From positions 1,962,195 through 2,026,194 of the forward strand of contig PJRA01000313.1 in assembly GCA_016987375.1 (NCBI GenBank): a DNA stretch of 64,000 nt. Direction: 5' to 3'. The translations under genes and the position numbers were made by a program. The notes beneath the pieces were generated by a model that searched no databases, had not been told where the DNA came from, and saw nothing but the letters and a program-made list of their open reading frames with translations. This document shows positions 39,633 to 50,857 of this stretch, one piece after another (the first letter of the stretch is position 1; the number at the start of each line of letters is the position of its first letter). The DNA comes from Brachionus koreanus (lineage: Eukaryota; Rotifera; Eurotatoria; Ploima; Brachionidae).

Positions 39633-40045
39633 TTTTTTACGAAACTTGAAAAGTTAACAATAATGATAAATATACTGAATAAATTTTAATTTATAAATAG
39701 TTTTTATTTCAATCCTTTTTGTTTTATTTAAGAAAAAGCTAATTTTAAAGAAGAATTATCAATTTTTCTATTTTTGTAAAACTTATTTTTTTAAAAATTA
39801 GGATTAATAATTTAAGAAAAAAAAATTTAAAAAATCTTTCATTCATTTAAAAAATTATTTTTATGTTATGTAATTAGTTTTTCATTTAAACGATTTTTTT
39901 CATTCAATTTGAAAAAATTTTTCTAAATTTAAAAAAAAGAATTTCAAAATATTTTGATTTTTAGATTTTATTTTAGTCATTATACATTAAATATTCCGAA
40001 ATCAATTTAATAAATATTTTATCTAATTTTGTTCATTTTTGAAAT
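39633..40045. other. Spacer, TRPV to PEBP
   Basis: 413 bp of A- and T-runs between two minus-strand genes. A possible 3' splice site (TTAACTTTTCAAG) lies 15 bp upstream of the PEBP start. Nothing else was seen. Confidence 0.45.
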
Positions 40046-43000
40046 TTATTCTAATTTGAAGTAATTATTGTGTATATTTTTTTGAAATTCTTCTTTGTTG
40101 AATTTAAACTTATATCTCTCTTCTTCATTTTGTTTCCATTTGACAATTAATCCTTTTTCACCACTCTTCATTGAATTTGTATATTTCAATTGTTTTTTTA
40201 ATCTTTCTTTTGGATTTATGTTTTGTTCTACAACTAAAATTTGTCTTCCCCATTGCCTGATCCATTCTGTTTTTCTATTATTTGTGATTTCTTGAGTATG
40301 ATCCATCATAGCAATCAACATATTTACCAGCAATAAACTACCCAGAAGCATAAAAATCATTGTATACATCTTTAAATAAGTTAAAATAGATTTTAAATTT
40401 TTTATCTATTTATAAATTTAAATAAATTACTCCGCCAATAATTGCATATACAGAAGAAAATTCAAGACTCTCATAAGCAACCGTCACTTCTCCCAAAGTT
40501 AAAACAATTGTGTCAAATATTGCTTCTAAAGGTGAGCTAAATTCATATCTCAGTAAATAAGGATTCAATTTTTGAAGAATAAGGTAAAATGCTTTTTGAT
40601 ATTAAATAATTAAATTAAATTTATAAAAATATAGTTAATTTTACCTTGAGAAAATGAAATCATAAAAATCGAATAAATAATGAGAAAACGAACCATATCA
40701 AATCCAAGAATCTTGTGTAAATTAAAAACAAAATTAGACACCGCTCGAAATCCTCTTAAAAATAAATTTTTTTTTTCTTTAAATGGAAAAAGATAAATTA
40801 CCTTGCATAATATAAAACTGAAAATGAAAGCAAAATGACCTCAAGAGCAATAAGGATATCTTCAACAGCTGTATTGCAAGACAACCTGAATGGAATTATT
40901 GCTATAATGCAAAATATTGATATTATAAAAATCATTTTTGTTGGATTTCTAAGCATTGTGCCAATAAATAATTTCCATCCATTTATGTACAAGTCATTTA
41001 GAGTCAAAAGTACATAAAAAATTGCATACAAAACAACTATTATTTCAATTATTGTGCGAGGCTTAAAATAAATTTATTTTAATTTGGTAAAATTTTGGCT
41101 TATAAAGCATTGATCCATTTTTAATTTTGAATTTTTAAATAGATCAATATTTTCAGAATGAAATAATACTAATAAAAATACTAATATCAGAATTTGATAA
41201 TGGTTTTAAAATAAGGACTTTTAAGGATAAATGAGATTTTTATTTTAAATTATTATTTAAAAATTATTCAGTTCTTACATAATGCGCATCGTCAACTGGA
41301 TTTAAATAGGCGCATTTATGTTGTTCAGACAAACGATTTCCTTCTGAATCAATTGTAAAATTTCCTAGTTCCATTTGATTATAGTAATCTCTTTTTAAGA
41401 AAATTGCAACTGCGTTTAAAATAAAGTAGAGTGCGAATATGAAAACTTCTACAAAAAATCTACAATAATTAAAAATAATTATTTAATATTTTTTTGAAAT
41501 GCTTTAAATTCTTACCTTAATCGAATAAAGGTAATCCATTTTTTCTGCAGCAAATTTATCAAACAACCATCTATTAATTCTAAATGTTCATCAGTATCCT
41601 AAAAAAATTACTTATTATTTCTAAATTTTTTCTATTAATGAACTACCATTTCTAAAATTAAATAAAGAACGCTTTTGGTATCAATTTTTCCATTTTGGGA
41701 TATAGTGTCTACATTTTTTAATGGGTATGCAGCACATGAAATATCTGCATAAATCCAATAAACTTCTCGGATTTTTTCCAAAATAAAGAAAAAAATCTTT
41801 TTAAATAACTGTTTAGTTTAGTTTAGAGAAAGCAAAAACAAAAATTTACTTCTCGACGACACAATTTAGTAGCTAAAGTCAATGGAATATAATCCTGTTT
41901 ATTTTTGATATTTAGATCAGCATTGTTTTCAACTAGTAATTTAAATAATTTCTTTAGATTTTAAAAATAGATTAGAGAATTTAAGCTTCAAATAAATCTA
42001 ATTACAAAGTTATTATGAATGATCAGCAAATGAAGAACAGTATTTCCATTCGAATCTTGTCTATTTGGATCAGCTCCGTAAGCCAGTAAAAGTCTAAGAC
42101 ATTCTTCATGATTTAGCACAGCAGCAAAACTAAGTGGATATTCTCCAAAATATGATAAGCCACTATAATTTGTTTCAATGGGCAAAGTCGGAACTTCATT
42201 CAATAAAAAATTCTTCCTATTCTCTTTTTGATCATCTGGAAGAAAAAATTTCCCAGTGCATCTTTGATGTAAATCTGAGCCATTGTCAAGTAAAATTTTC
42301 ATCATATGTGGATCATCATTTACAATTGCCATATGGAGAGCAGTTTCTCCTTTTATAAAATAAAAAATTTTTAACTAAAAATATTAATGATAATAATTTA
42401 AAAGTCTTAAAATAAAGTCAATCATATATAAATCGAAATATTTTTTTAAAAAATCAAATTACCAAAATGTTCATCTCCTATACAAATATCTTTAACCAAA
42501 TTGGGAAAAAATTTGATCAATCTCTTAGCTATCATGTTATGAATAAACGAATTGTTCGAAAGGCAAAGATGGAGCAATGTTTCACCATTATAACCACGTT
42601 CATTTAGATCAAAACAAACAAATTTTGTGTGACATTCTAGTTGAAATTCTTCTGGAAAAAAAATAATATTGCTATTTAAAATAGATTTTGTCAATTACCT
42701 TTCACTTTCTTTTCTTTACAAAATATATCCCATTTACTTTTTGGTTTTGTGGGTATAATTTCATACTTGAATCTCAATTTATTTATTTCATCTATCAATA
42801 CCTAAAATAAAAATTAGAATTAAAAGAAATATTAAATAAAGATAAAATATTAAATAAATCTATCACATTTTCGCCTTTTCCATTATTTATTAAAAAATTT
42901 TGGCATTCGGTTCTAATAAAATCATCTAGACGCGAAAAATCTTTGGTTCGATTAGCCAAAATAGCCAGTTCTACCAATTTACCATCGGCTTTTTTTCCTA

Positions 43001-43082
43001 CAAATTTATAAATATCCGGTCTGTCCAAGTCATCATCAAAAAGTATCTTATTAATTTCTTTCGTACTTGGTTTGTTTCCCAT
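40046..43082 (-). CDS. TRPV-type cation channel (OSM-9/Inactive/Nanchung-like)
   Basis: Twelve exons join in phase: 43082-42867, 42801-42699, 42651-42463, 42349-42006, 41951-41850, 41796-41647, 41598-41516, 41459-41279, 41061-40802, 40754-40645, 40591-40431, 40369-40046; 740 aa. Ankyrin repeats come first (GYNGETLLHLCLSNNSF, GETALHMAIVND, EYPLSFAAVLNHEECLRLLL, NGNTVLHLLI). Then the TRPV linker IREVYWIYADISCAAYPLKN and NVDTI, six membrane segments, a pore loop (FDTIVLTLGEVTVAYESLEF), helix S6 (LLGSLLLVNMLIAMMDHTQE) and a TRP-box region (EWIRQWGRQILVVEQN). Invertebrate TRPVs serve mechanosensation, hearing and chemosensation in ciliated neurons. The N-terminus MGNKPS fits an N-myristoylation signal. 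The C-terminal tail is short (about 60 residues after the TRP-box region). The start codon lies directly behind an AG (TGATCAG|ATGG). Confidence 0.9.
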
Positions 43083-44493
43083 CTGATCAGTCTAAATTTG
43101 CATCTAATAAATTAAAAAATTGCTTAATATTTTGACAAATGAGCTGTTAATTCATTCCAATGCTCATAAACATAAAGGTAAATATTTGCTTAACAATTTT
43201 TTTTATCCATAAATATTAAACTTTCAAGAATGTTATTTTTTTTGACTAACTTCCATAACTATTTAAATGTTAAAAATTCTTAATCTTCTTAGTAAAAATT
43301 CTCTAGTTCCGATTTTAAATTTTTAAAAATAATAAATTATTAAGCTTAAAAATAAAACTAGCAACCAAATATTTTTAAAGCTAAATTTTTTAAAAATTCT
43401 TTATAATTGATTTTATTCAATCAATTGTAAATAATTATTTTTAAGACTTGCATTTTTGCCTTAAGCTTTTTTTTATCAAATGTTTTTCTTTTTTCTTCAA
43501 TGCTGTGATGTAAGTATTTATTTAATCAAGGAAACGTACAGCAATAGTATTGGTTTACTTGTCATGAAATTTATTTACCAAATTCAATTATTTTTCAGCT
43601 TCAAAATTTTAATCAATAATTTTAAGGAAATAGAAAAATAAAGGGTTTTATAATATGCGAAAAAGAGGAAGCGATCGGTCGTCATTTTTCTCATACAGAA
43701 AAGTTTATATTTGATTAATTATAATTGCAAAATTTTTAAATATTATTGCGCATTTAAAATTTAACTTTTTCAATATATCTTATATTGAAATTTAAGATAT
43801 AACCCAAAAAATTTATTTAAATTATAAGTAAAAATATTTAAATTTCGAAAAAAATATTTCTATAATATGAATAAAAGAACAAAAAAATAATATTCTGATC
43901 AAATTTTAATTATAAACTTAAAACAAACTTTAAAATTGCTAATAGAAATAAACCATCTTAATCTAAAAAAAAAACTGTAATCACCATTTTTCAAAGTTAA
44001 ACTAAAATAAGTGTTGCCACTCCCGATAAAAAAATAAATTTTTACCATACACTTAAAAAATTTAGAAATGTTTCATGATTGCTATGGACGATTAGAAATA
44101 TTAAAGCGAGAACAATAGCTTTAAGAAATTAATCCTGACACGATTGCGCTTATATGAACCATAATTGAGAGAAATGTGTGTAAAATTGTACTTAAATATA
44201 ATTTTCTGTAAGAAAGATAAATCTTTATAAAAATTTTTACAAATTACCTTTGATCTATTGTTTTAAAAAATGTTTTTTATTATAAAAAGTAAAAATTAAT
44301 ATCAATATAATTTTTCAATTATTTAATGTGTAAATTGTGAGCGACAATTTTGGGTCCACAAATTTAATTCAGTTAAAAAAGCAATTTGTAAAATTGTAAC
44401 AATTAAAAAAAAAAATTATTTATTATTAAAAAGGTTTTATTTAGTCTCACTTTAAATAAATATATTTTAGTAAAATGGTTAACATGATATGAA
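43083..44493. other. AT-rich spacer upstream of TRPV
   Basis: No gene was seen. Short GC-bearing patches near 44010 and 44135-44180 did not match any RNA or transposon end I know. Confidence 0.45.
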
Positions 44494-44823
44494 GACACAA
44501 GATTTGGAGGCATTAAAAAAAGACTTGCTAAAGCAAAGATTTCCTTTGCTAGAATCCGGCCAACATGGAAATCAACCAGCTGTAGCAAGGAAACAAAACT
44601 CAAACTGTACAATTCTGTATTGAAAGCAACATTGATGTACGGAAGTGAATGTTGGTGAGTGTGTGAATATGATAAAAGAAGTCTGAACACCTTCCATACT
44701 GGAAATCTGCGAAGGATTCTGTGGATACACTGGCCTGAGACACTGTCAAATGCTGAACTATACAAAAGAAAAAATTCAGAGCCATTAAATCAATGCGTTA
44801 AGAACAAAATATACTTAGAATGA
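44494..44823 (+). mobile_element. LINE (non-LTR retrotransposon) reverse-transcriptase relic
   Basis: A single frame with one internal stop (TGA after SECW) reads DTRFGGIKKRLAKAKISFAR, then KLKLYNSVLKATLMYGSECW, and after the stop LRRILWIHWPETLSNAELYK, ending at TGA 44821-44823. The LYNSVLKATLMYGSE-W and LRRIL-I-WP blocks are the classic region just after the catalytic domain in many LINE reverse transcriptases. Only about 110 codons remain, with no catalytic motif and no visible 5' or 3' end of an element, so this is a fragment. Which LINE clade it belongs to cannot be told from this piece. Confidence 0.78.
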
Positions 44824-45637
44824 AAGAAAAAGAATACCAAATAAAGATTTTTATTTACTTTTTTTATTTTAATAGAAATTAAAAATTACAGTTGTTCTTT
44901 AGTTCAATAATTTTATTTTTGATTTAAATATTAATAATAAAATAAATAATTAAATGCCAAAAATCACTTTAAGTTAATTAAATTTTGAAAAGTATCATCT
45001 CTTTCTTTTCTGACAATTATCGATATTCATTTCAAGCATGTGAAAATTGATTTAAGATAAAACAAAATTTTAATTACCAATATTGGTCTTAGCAAATCTC
45101 AAAATTTGACCACATTAGATTAATGTTTATCCAAGCGATAAAGGCGTCTAAAGGCTTCATTTTTTTTATTGGATTTATTAGTTAGACAAACAAAATTGTA
45201 TTAATCCATTCAAATTCTAACATTAGATCTTTGATTTACAAATCATAGTCGGTTAATCAAACTCCTAATGACCATATTGAGTTAATTTTTTTACTAAATC
45301 TTGTGATTATTTGATCCATAATTGAAATTTACTAATCATTAACTTTTATTAAAGCTAATATAGACTTTAATGAATCAAGCAAATACTTAAATTAAATTTG
45401 AAATTTTTCAATAAAACCTATACTCATAGTTTGTTGGGTTGTTTTATCTACATTTTTATCAAAACCATTTTTTTGATTTCTGACCCTTTCCAACTTAGTG
45501 AGCAATTCAGCGCAAACTCGCTAAACTTCACATTGCATAACAAATTGTTTTTGGATTAACGCTGATATTTATCTTAGTTGACCGATTTGAAAACATTGTA
45601 TTCAATCTAACAAATAATACCTCTATTTTGATAAAAA
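44824..45637. other. Spacer upstream of the MMP gene
   Basis: 814 bp of AT-rich DNA without a supported feature. It should include the MMP promoter. Confidence 0.45.
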
Positions 45638-48600
45638 ATGAAATTTTTATTTTTAATTTTAATTAATTTAATGAGCTATTCGTTGATTTTGTCTACGCAA
45701 CAAATCAATAACAGCTTGATCAATAACTCAAGCGAAGTTGACCCAATGTGGTATTTGAATAAATTTGGATATTTGGATACCAAGTCATCAAAAAAAAGTG
45801 CTAATCTAATGATGCTGCCAACAGAAAATTCAACCAACCCAATCGTTGCAATAGCTATCAAGAAATTTCAAAAATTTGCCGGTCTAAATCAAACAGGAAT
45901 TATTGATGAAGAAACTAAAAAAATGATGAAAACTCCAAGATGTGGACATCCAGATAAACTTGATGACGATCAAAATAATCGTAGGAGAAGATACGCATTA
46001 CAGGGAAGCAAATGGCCCAAGTCGAATATACGATTTAAAATTACTAAATATCCTGAATATGGTTTAATGTCCAAAACAGACATAAATGATGAATTGAAGC
46101 GTGCTTTTGACTTATGGAGCCAAAGTTCAAATCTTGAATTTGAACTTGCTGATGAAATTGAAAAGAAAAATGTATTTAATTTGATTTCAACTGAATCGGG
46201 TAAAAAACAAACTAAAAAAGATATGGATATTGAGATAAGATTTGAAAGTGGGTATCATGGCGACAGCGAGCCATTTGACGGTAGTGGAATGATTTTGGGT
46301 ATCATTTAAATAAAAATAAAAAATAAAATAAATTTTTGTGTTTGTTTTCAGGCCATGCATATTTTCCTGAGTTTGGTGGAAGTACTCACTTTGATGCTGA
46401 TGAATTTTGGACGAAAAACTCAACAAATGGTGTCAATCTTTACCAAGTTGCTGTTCATGAGTTTGGACATGCTCTTGGTTTAGAACATTCAGAAAACTTT
46501 GATGCAATAATGGCACCGTTTTTTAGGTAATTATTAATTTTAAACTAATTTTTTAGAGTAATATTTAGTTGAATATAAAAATATTATTGTAAAGAGTTAA
46601 TTCATCATTCAGACTTGAACAAATTTAGAAATTTAAAAAATATTTTAAAAACTAATATTTCCTTAAAGCCGATGATACGAATTAATATCAGTTTAAAAAA
46701 AATTAAGGTAAAAAAAGATGACTAAAATATGAAAATATTTATTCTAAAATAAAAGTTAAAATTTTAATTTTTTTTCCAATAACAAAAAGTATTATCACCA
46801 ATTCTTGCTTAATTCCAAGTTTTTTAAATTTTTTTTCCACTGAACCATTTTATTTTTAACACTAGAAGCACCAGGCATTTTTTCACGTTTTTTTAATTCA
46901 AAAATATATTATAAAAAAAAAACTTTTATAATTTTGTAAAGTTTTAGCATTTTTTAAAAAAATTTAAAATCTTTATAAATCAAAAAAGATATATTCATTT
47001 AAAAAATCTATTTAAAAGTCCAAATGACTCGTTTGTTGCTTCTAGAGTTAAATAATAAGAATCGAGTTAAACGTTTAATTTTTAGAAAAGTTAAATTTTA
47101 TTTTTAGTAATTCGAGAGGTTTCCGTTCTTCGATCTGGCTAATAGAATTCTCCAAAGTCCTCCTTTAATTAATATTTACATTTTATCATAATTCAAAAAA
47201 AATTAATTTATTTTTAGATTTCACATATTTATCTTTACTTGGTATTCATATAAAAAATGGCGTGTGCTGATTCAATAACTAAAATTACTTAATTTCACTA
47301 GTTTTATTTAAATTATATAAATTTAAAATTTTTCTCATAAAGTTACTTAATTGATATAACTGTGAAAAATCAAGTTTACAACTTGTTTTTCTAATTTTTA
47401 ACTAAACTTAAAAAAATAAGACGTTTTGACAGGCTCAAAGAAAAAAATATGAATTTAAGCTGAATGGTTAAAAGATAATTTTAAGCAAATTGATGTCGGT
47501 ATCAAAAAACATCCATATTTTTGTAAAAAATTTTACCATGATTTGTTCAAAATGTATATTAAAAAAAAACTATTTTAAAAGAAGCATTAGTAAATAAAAG
47601 TTGTGCAAAATTAGCAATTCTTTTATTTTCAAGTAATTTTAGTTAAAAAATAATAAATCGCCATAAAAAATTTTTGAATTTTTTTTATTAATTAATATCG
47701 ACTGATATTAGCTTATGTAAGGAAAGGAAAAATAAAATATATATTAACTGATATAAGATAATAAAAAATTATATGATGTTTTAAGTTAATTTCCATCATA
47801 ATAAATTTGTTTTTATATCATAATAAAGATCAAAGTGGTCAATTTGAGAATTTAAATTTTTAAATTAAAATATTTAAAATAAATTAGAACTGATTTATTG
47901 AAGGTCAAACCAAATTTTTTTTGTTTTTTTTCAATTAAGAAAATTTTTTTAAGGGGCTATACTCCGAATTTTAAACTTCATTCCGATGATCTTACTGGTA
48001 TCGAAATGCTTTATGGTCCGAGTAAAAAACCAAAAAAATTAATTCCAAATTTTAGAAACAACATGCCGAATGTTTATAAGAATGAGTTGAATTCCGATCT
48101 TTCAAAATATTTTTCATCACTCAAACCAAAGACCACAAAAATAATAAAAAATATTCCTGCTACACAAAATGTGTTTCGTACAAGATCATCTTCTCGGACA
48201 AACCATTTAAACAAAGTCAATAAACCAGAATATTTTGATACATCATCGACGATAAGTTTATGTTTTGATGGAAAATTTGATGCAATCACTGTACTTTCTG
48301 ATGGATTTACTTACATTTTCAAAGATACTTTGGTTTATAAAATTGATTCAAATTTTAAAATAGATAACAGCTATCCGAAAAAAATTAATTTTGTTTTCAA
48401 GGGTAGAAATGGTCTTACTTACATGAATTTACCTTCAAAATTAGATTCTATTCTATATGTTCCTGAAAAAGGCGTTACATATTTCTTTAAAAATAATCTT
48501 TATTGGCGTTCAAGTAAACTTTATGAATTGGATCCTGGCTATCCGCGGCTCATTTCGGACAGTTTTAGAGGTTTGAATTCGAAAAATGGATTCAATGGAA

Positions 48601-49149
48601 AATTGGATGCTAGTTTTGTTTGGAGTGGTAATCGAAGAGTTTATTTTGTCGAATCAAACAAATATTGGAGATATGATTTCGAGTCAGGATCTATTGAACC
48701 AGGATATCCTAAAAGTTTGTCTGTTTGGCGGGGATTACCCCAGAGAATAACAAGTGCATTTTTATGGATAAATGGATTAACTTATTTTTTCGCTCATGAT
48801 AAGTTCTATAGATTTAACGATTTGGCATTTAAAGTTGAAGAAGATGCATATCCGCCTTACCCTCGTTTTAATAAGGATTTTTGGTTTGGCTGCAATAATT
48901 TAAACAAATTCGGTAATTTGAATTACTTTTATTTAAATTATTTCAACTTTTTTAATTTAATTTAAAGGTAAATTGATTCTTAACTCCACTTTAAATGAAA
49001 CCAGAGATAATATTGAAATTAATCGAATGAACAACCAAGAAAAGAGTTATGAATCTAAATTTAAACAAAAATCAAATTTATCACAAAGATTAAATGAAAA
49101 TTTTCATTTTACTATTTATTTGATTTTTTTAATTTTTTTTATTCTCTAA
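45638..49149 (+). CDS. Matrix metalloproteinase with hemopexin domain and hydrophobic tail
   Basis: Exons 45638-46298, 46352-46526, 47954-48912 and 48968-49149 give 658 aa. Order: signal peptide; peptidoglycan-binding-like helices; cysteine switch PRCGHPD (Cys102; His where most MMPs have Val); furin site RRRR (115-118); catalytic zinc domain ([31 protein letters not shown] at 256-266, Met-turn [10 protein letters not shown]); linker of about 75 residues; four-blade hemopexin domain from Cys382 to Cys592 with [10 protein letters not shown] and [12 protein letters not shown] repeats. The last exon adds a polar stretch and ends in a hydrophobic run ([13 protein letters not shown]) with no basic tail, which suggests a GPI-anchor signal. 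Together with the furin site this makes it a membrane-type MMP. MMPs cleave matrix proteins. The third intron boundary uses AAG|GGG at 47953/47954. Confidence 0.95.
46527..47953 (+). other. Long intron of the MMP gene (1,427 bp)
   Basis: It falls between the catalytic exon and the hemopexin exon. It is by far the longest intron of this gene (the others are about 53-55 bp). I saw no gene or transposon end inside. Confidence 0.65.
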
Positions 49150-49303
49150 TTATTTCTATATGCTACTAAGTTTAAGGCTAAAAACACAAATTGTAAAAAT
49201 ATTTTTCTAATAATTTAATTTAGAACAGTAGCGTAATTAGTCGATTTTTCCGTTCTAAAATTTATTTTTTTAATTGTAAATAATAAAAATATTTTCCATT
49301 TAT

Positions 49304-49826
49304 TTAATTAAATTTCTGAACAATTTTTAAAAGTTGATCCCGGCTAAAAGGGCTCTCTAAATCGAATTTAAAATCATAATAGATGGTCGTAAAATCCACA
49401 GATGTTATTCCTAATTTGACTCTTTCATAAATTTATCATTAATTAACATTCTCGTTAATAAAAAATAAAAAATATTTTTATTAAATACTTGAGAATGTCT
49501 TCTCTTTTATTGTTTTTGTTAGCTATACTTCTGATCAAATCAATACTGAAGCTAGAATCATTTTCATCAATTGGTAAAATTATTTCTGCTTCTTTTGAAT
49601 GTGACTCGCATTCAAAATATATATATCTATTGCTTTCGCAAAATTTAGCTACTAATTTTCCATAATTTTTTACTTAGATTAAAAAATATAATTTAATCTT
49701 CACTTTAAAATCAAATAATTTAGCTTCTAAATAAAATACTTTGGCTCAGATCAGCATAAACATGAAAAGCTGCTGTTTTGTTGATCGCGGCTGAGTTCAT
49801 TTGATCGTAAATTTCAACAGATGCAA
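49304..49826 (-). CDS. 3' exons of an unrecognised gene
   Basis: Three short exons on the minus strand, 49826-49740, 49672-49489 and 49421-49304, keep one frame across both junctions and have proper GT..AG ends. The predicted C-terminal 129 residues include VASVEIYDQMNSAAINKTAA, FHVYADL, YGKLVAKFCESNRYIYFECE, SFSIDLIRSIANKNNK and LGITSVDFTTIYYDFKFDL, ending VQKFN and TAA. Codon texture and the two phase-matched introns point to a real or recently real gene. I recognise no domain. The first listed exon starts after an AG and needs one base from an upstream exon that I could not place; no good donor is seen in the next few hundred bases. It may be a broken gene. It is convergent with the MMP gene, ending 155 bp from its stop. 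Confidence 0.45.
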
Positions 49827-50857
49827 CTATTTTTGAATTAAAAGACAAGATTAAAAAAAGGTTAAGTAAGAGAATTTAGTTTCAGGGCATAATGGTTAGT
49901 CGCTTTGCAAATGCAAAATATAAAAGAATTAACTTTGCTAAATCAAAACATTATTAACAATAGAAAGCTCGGAAGATTTTTAATAAAAAATTTTAAGAAG
50001 TAAAAAAAATCCTTAATTTATTAAAGCTATTTATAAAATTTTATTTCTATCAAATTAAATAATTTTATAATATTTTTGATTTAAGAAATGATTGAAAAAA
50101 TTATAAAAGATTATTAAATTTATTGAGTAAAAAATAAAGAAAGCTTCAATAAAACCATACTTTGAGTGCTAAAAAAAAATTATTCATTATAAGAAATGAA
50201 TTTTTTCTTCTTTTAAATTATAATAAGTTGATTTTACAAAAGTTTACAATATTAGAATCCAACAATTGAGATAAAAATGCTGCTTTGCAATTTGAAAAAT
50301 CAAAATATTATTGAGATTTTATTTTTACTCTATATCTCTTGAATTTGAACAGTAACCAAATTTAATTAGACATTATTTATTTTGGAAAAGTACATGCCTT
50401 ACTTAGAAAGGAAATATGGTAAATAATATTTTCAAAAAGCTAAATATGTATAATAAATTTTTATGTTTGTTTTTTCTTCTGATAAATTCAATCAACCAAA
50501 TGTCATATTTTATTGAATTACCAGCTTAATTAAGCGCCAGGCATAGTGAAAAAAAATTAAAAATTTATTGAACATAAATTTAATATTATAAAAAAATAAA
50601 AAAGAAAAGGTTTTATCAATAAAAATTTTTGTTTATGACTTAAATTTAAAATTTAACTATAATGCTGAAACGAATAAAAATTTAAAAATTAGTTTTTTTT
50701 TTTTTTACATTTTTATACTAAAAACACTAACCGTTTAAGTAAAAATGATTTACGAACAATTATCTCAACACTTCTTAGAATTGCCTAAGTTTCTTTTTAC
50801 AATTAAAAAAAAATAAAATAATAAATAAAGTTAATACGAGATTCCGTAAAAGAAATC
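49827..50857. other. Spacer between ATF6 and the unrecognised gene
   Basis: 1,031 bp, AT-rich. A 23-codon minus-strand stretch near 50710-50785 looks mildly coding (ILRSVEIIVRKSFLLKRL) but lies just after the ATF6 stop and may be 3' UTR. A tRNA-like patch at about 49885-49920 does not fold completely. Confidence 0.35.

Noticed and set aside
44403..44785. Minus-strand frames of 61 and 120 codons
   Set aside because: They are the reverse strand of the LINE relic; only the plus-strand reading shows reverse-transcriptase blocks.
49885..49925. tRNA-like patch (GGCATAATGGTTAGTCGCTTT)
   Set aside because: It resembles a D arm and part of an anticodon stem, but no T arm or acceptor pairing could be found.
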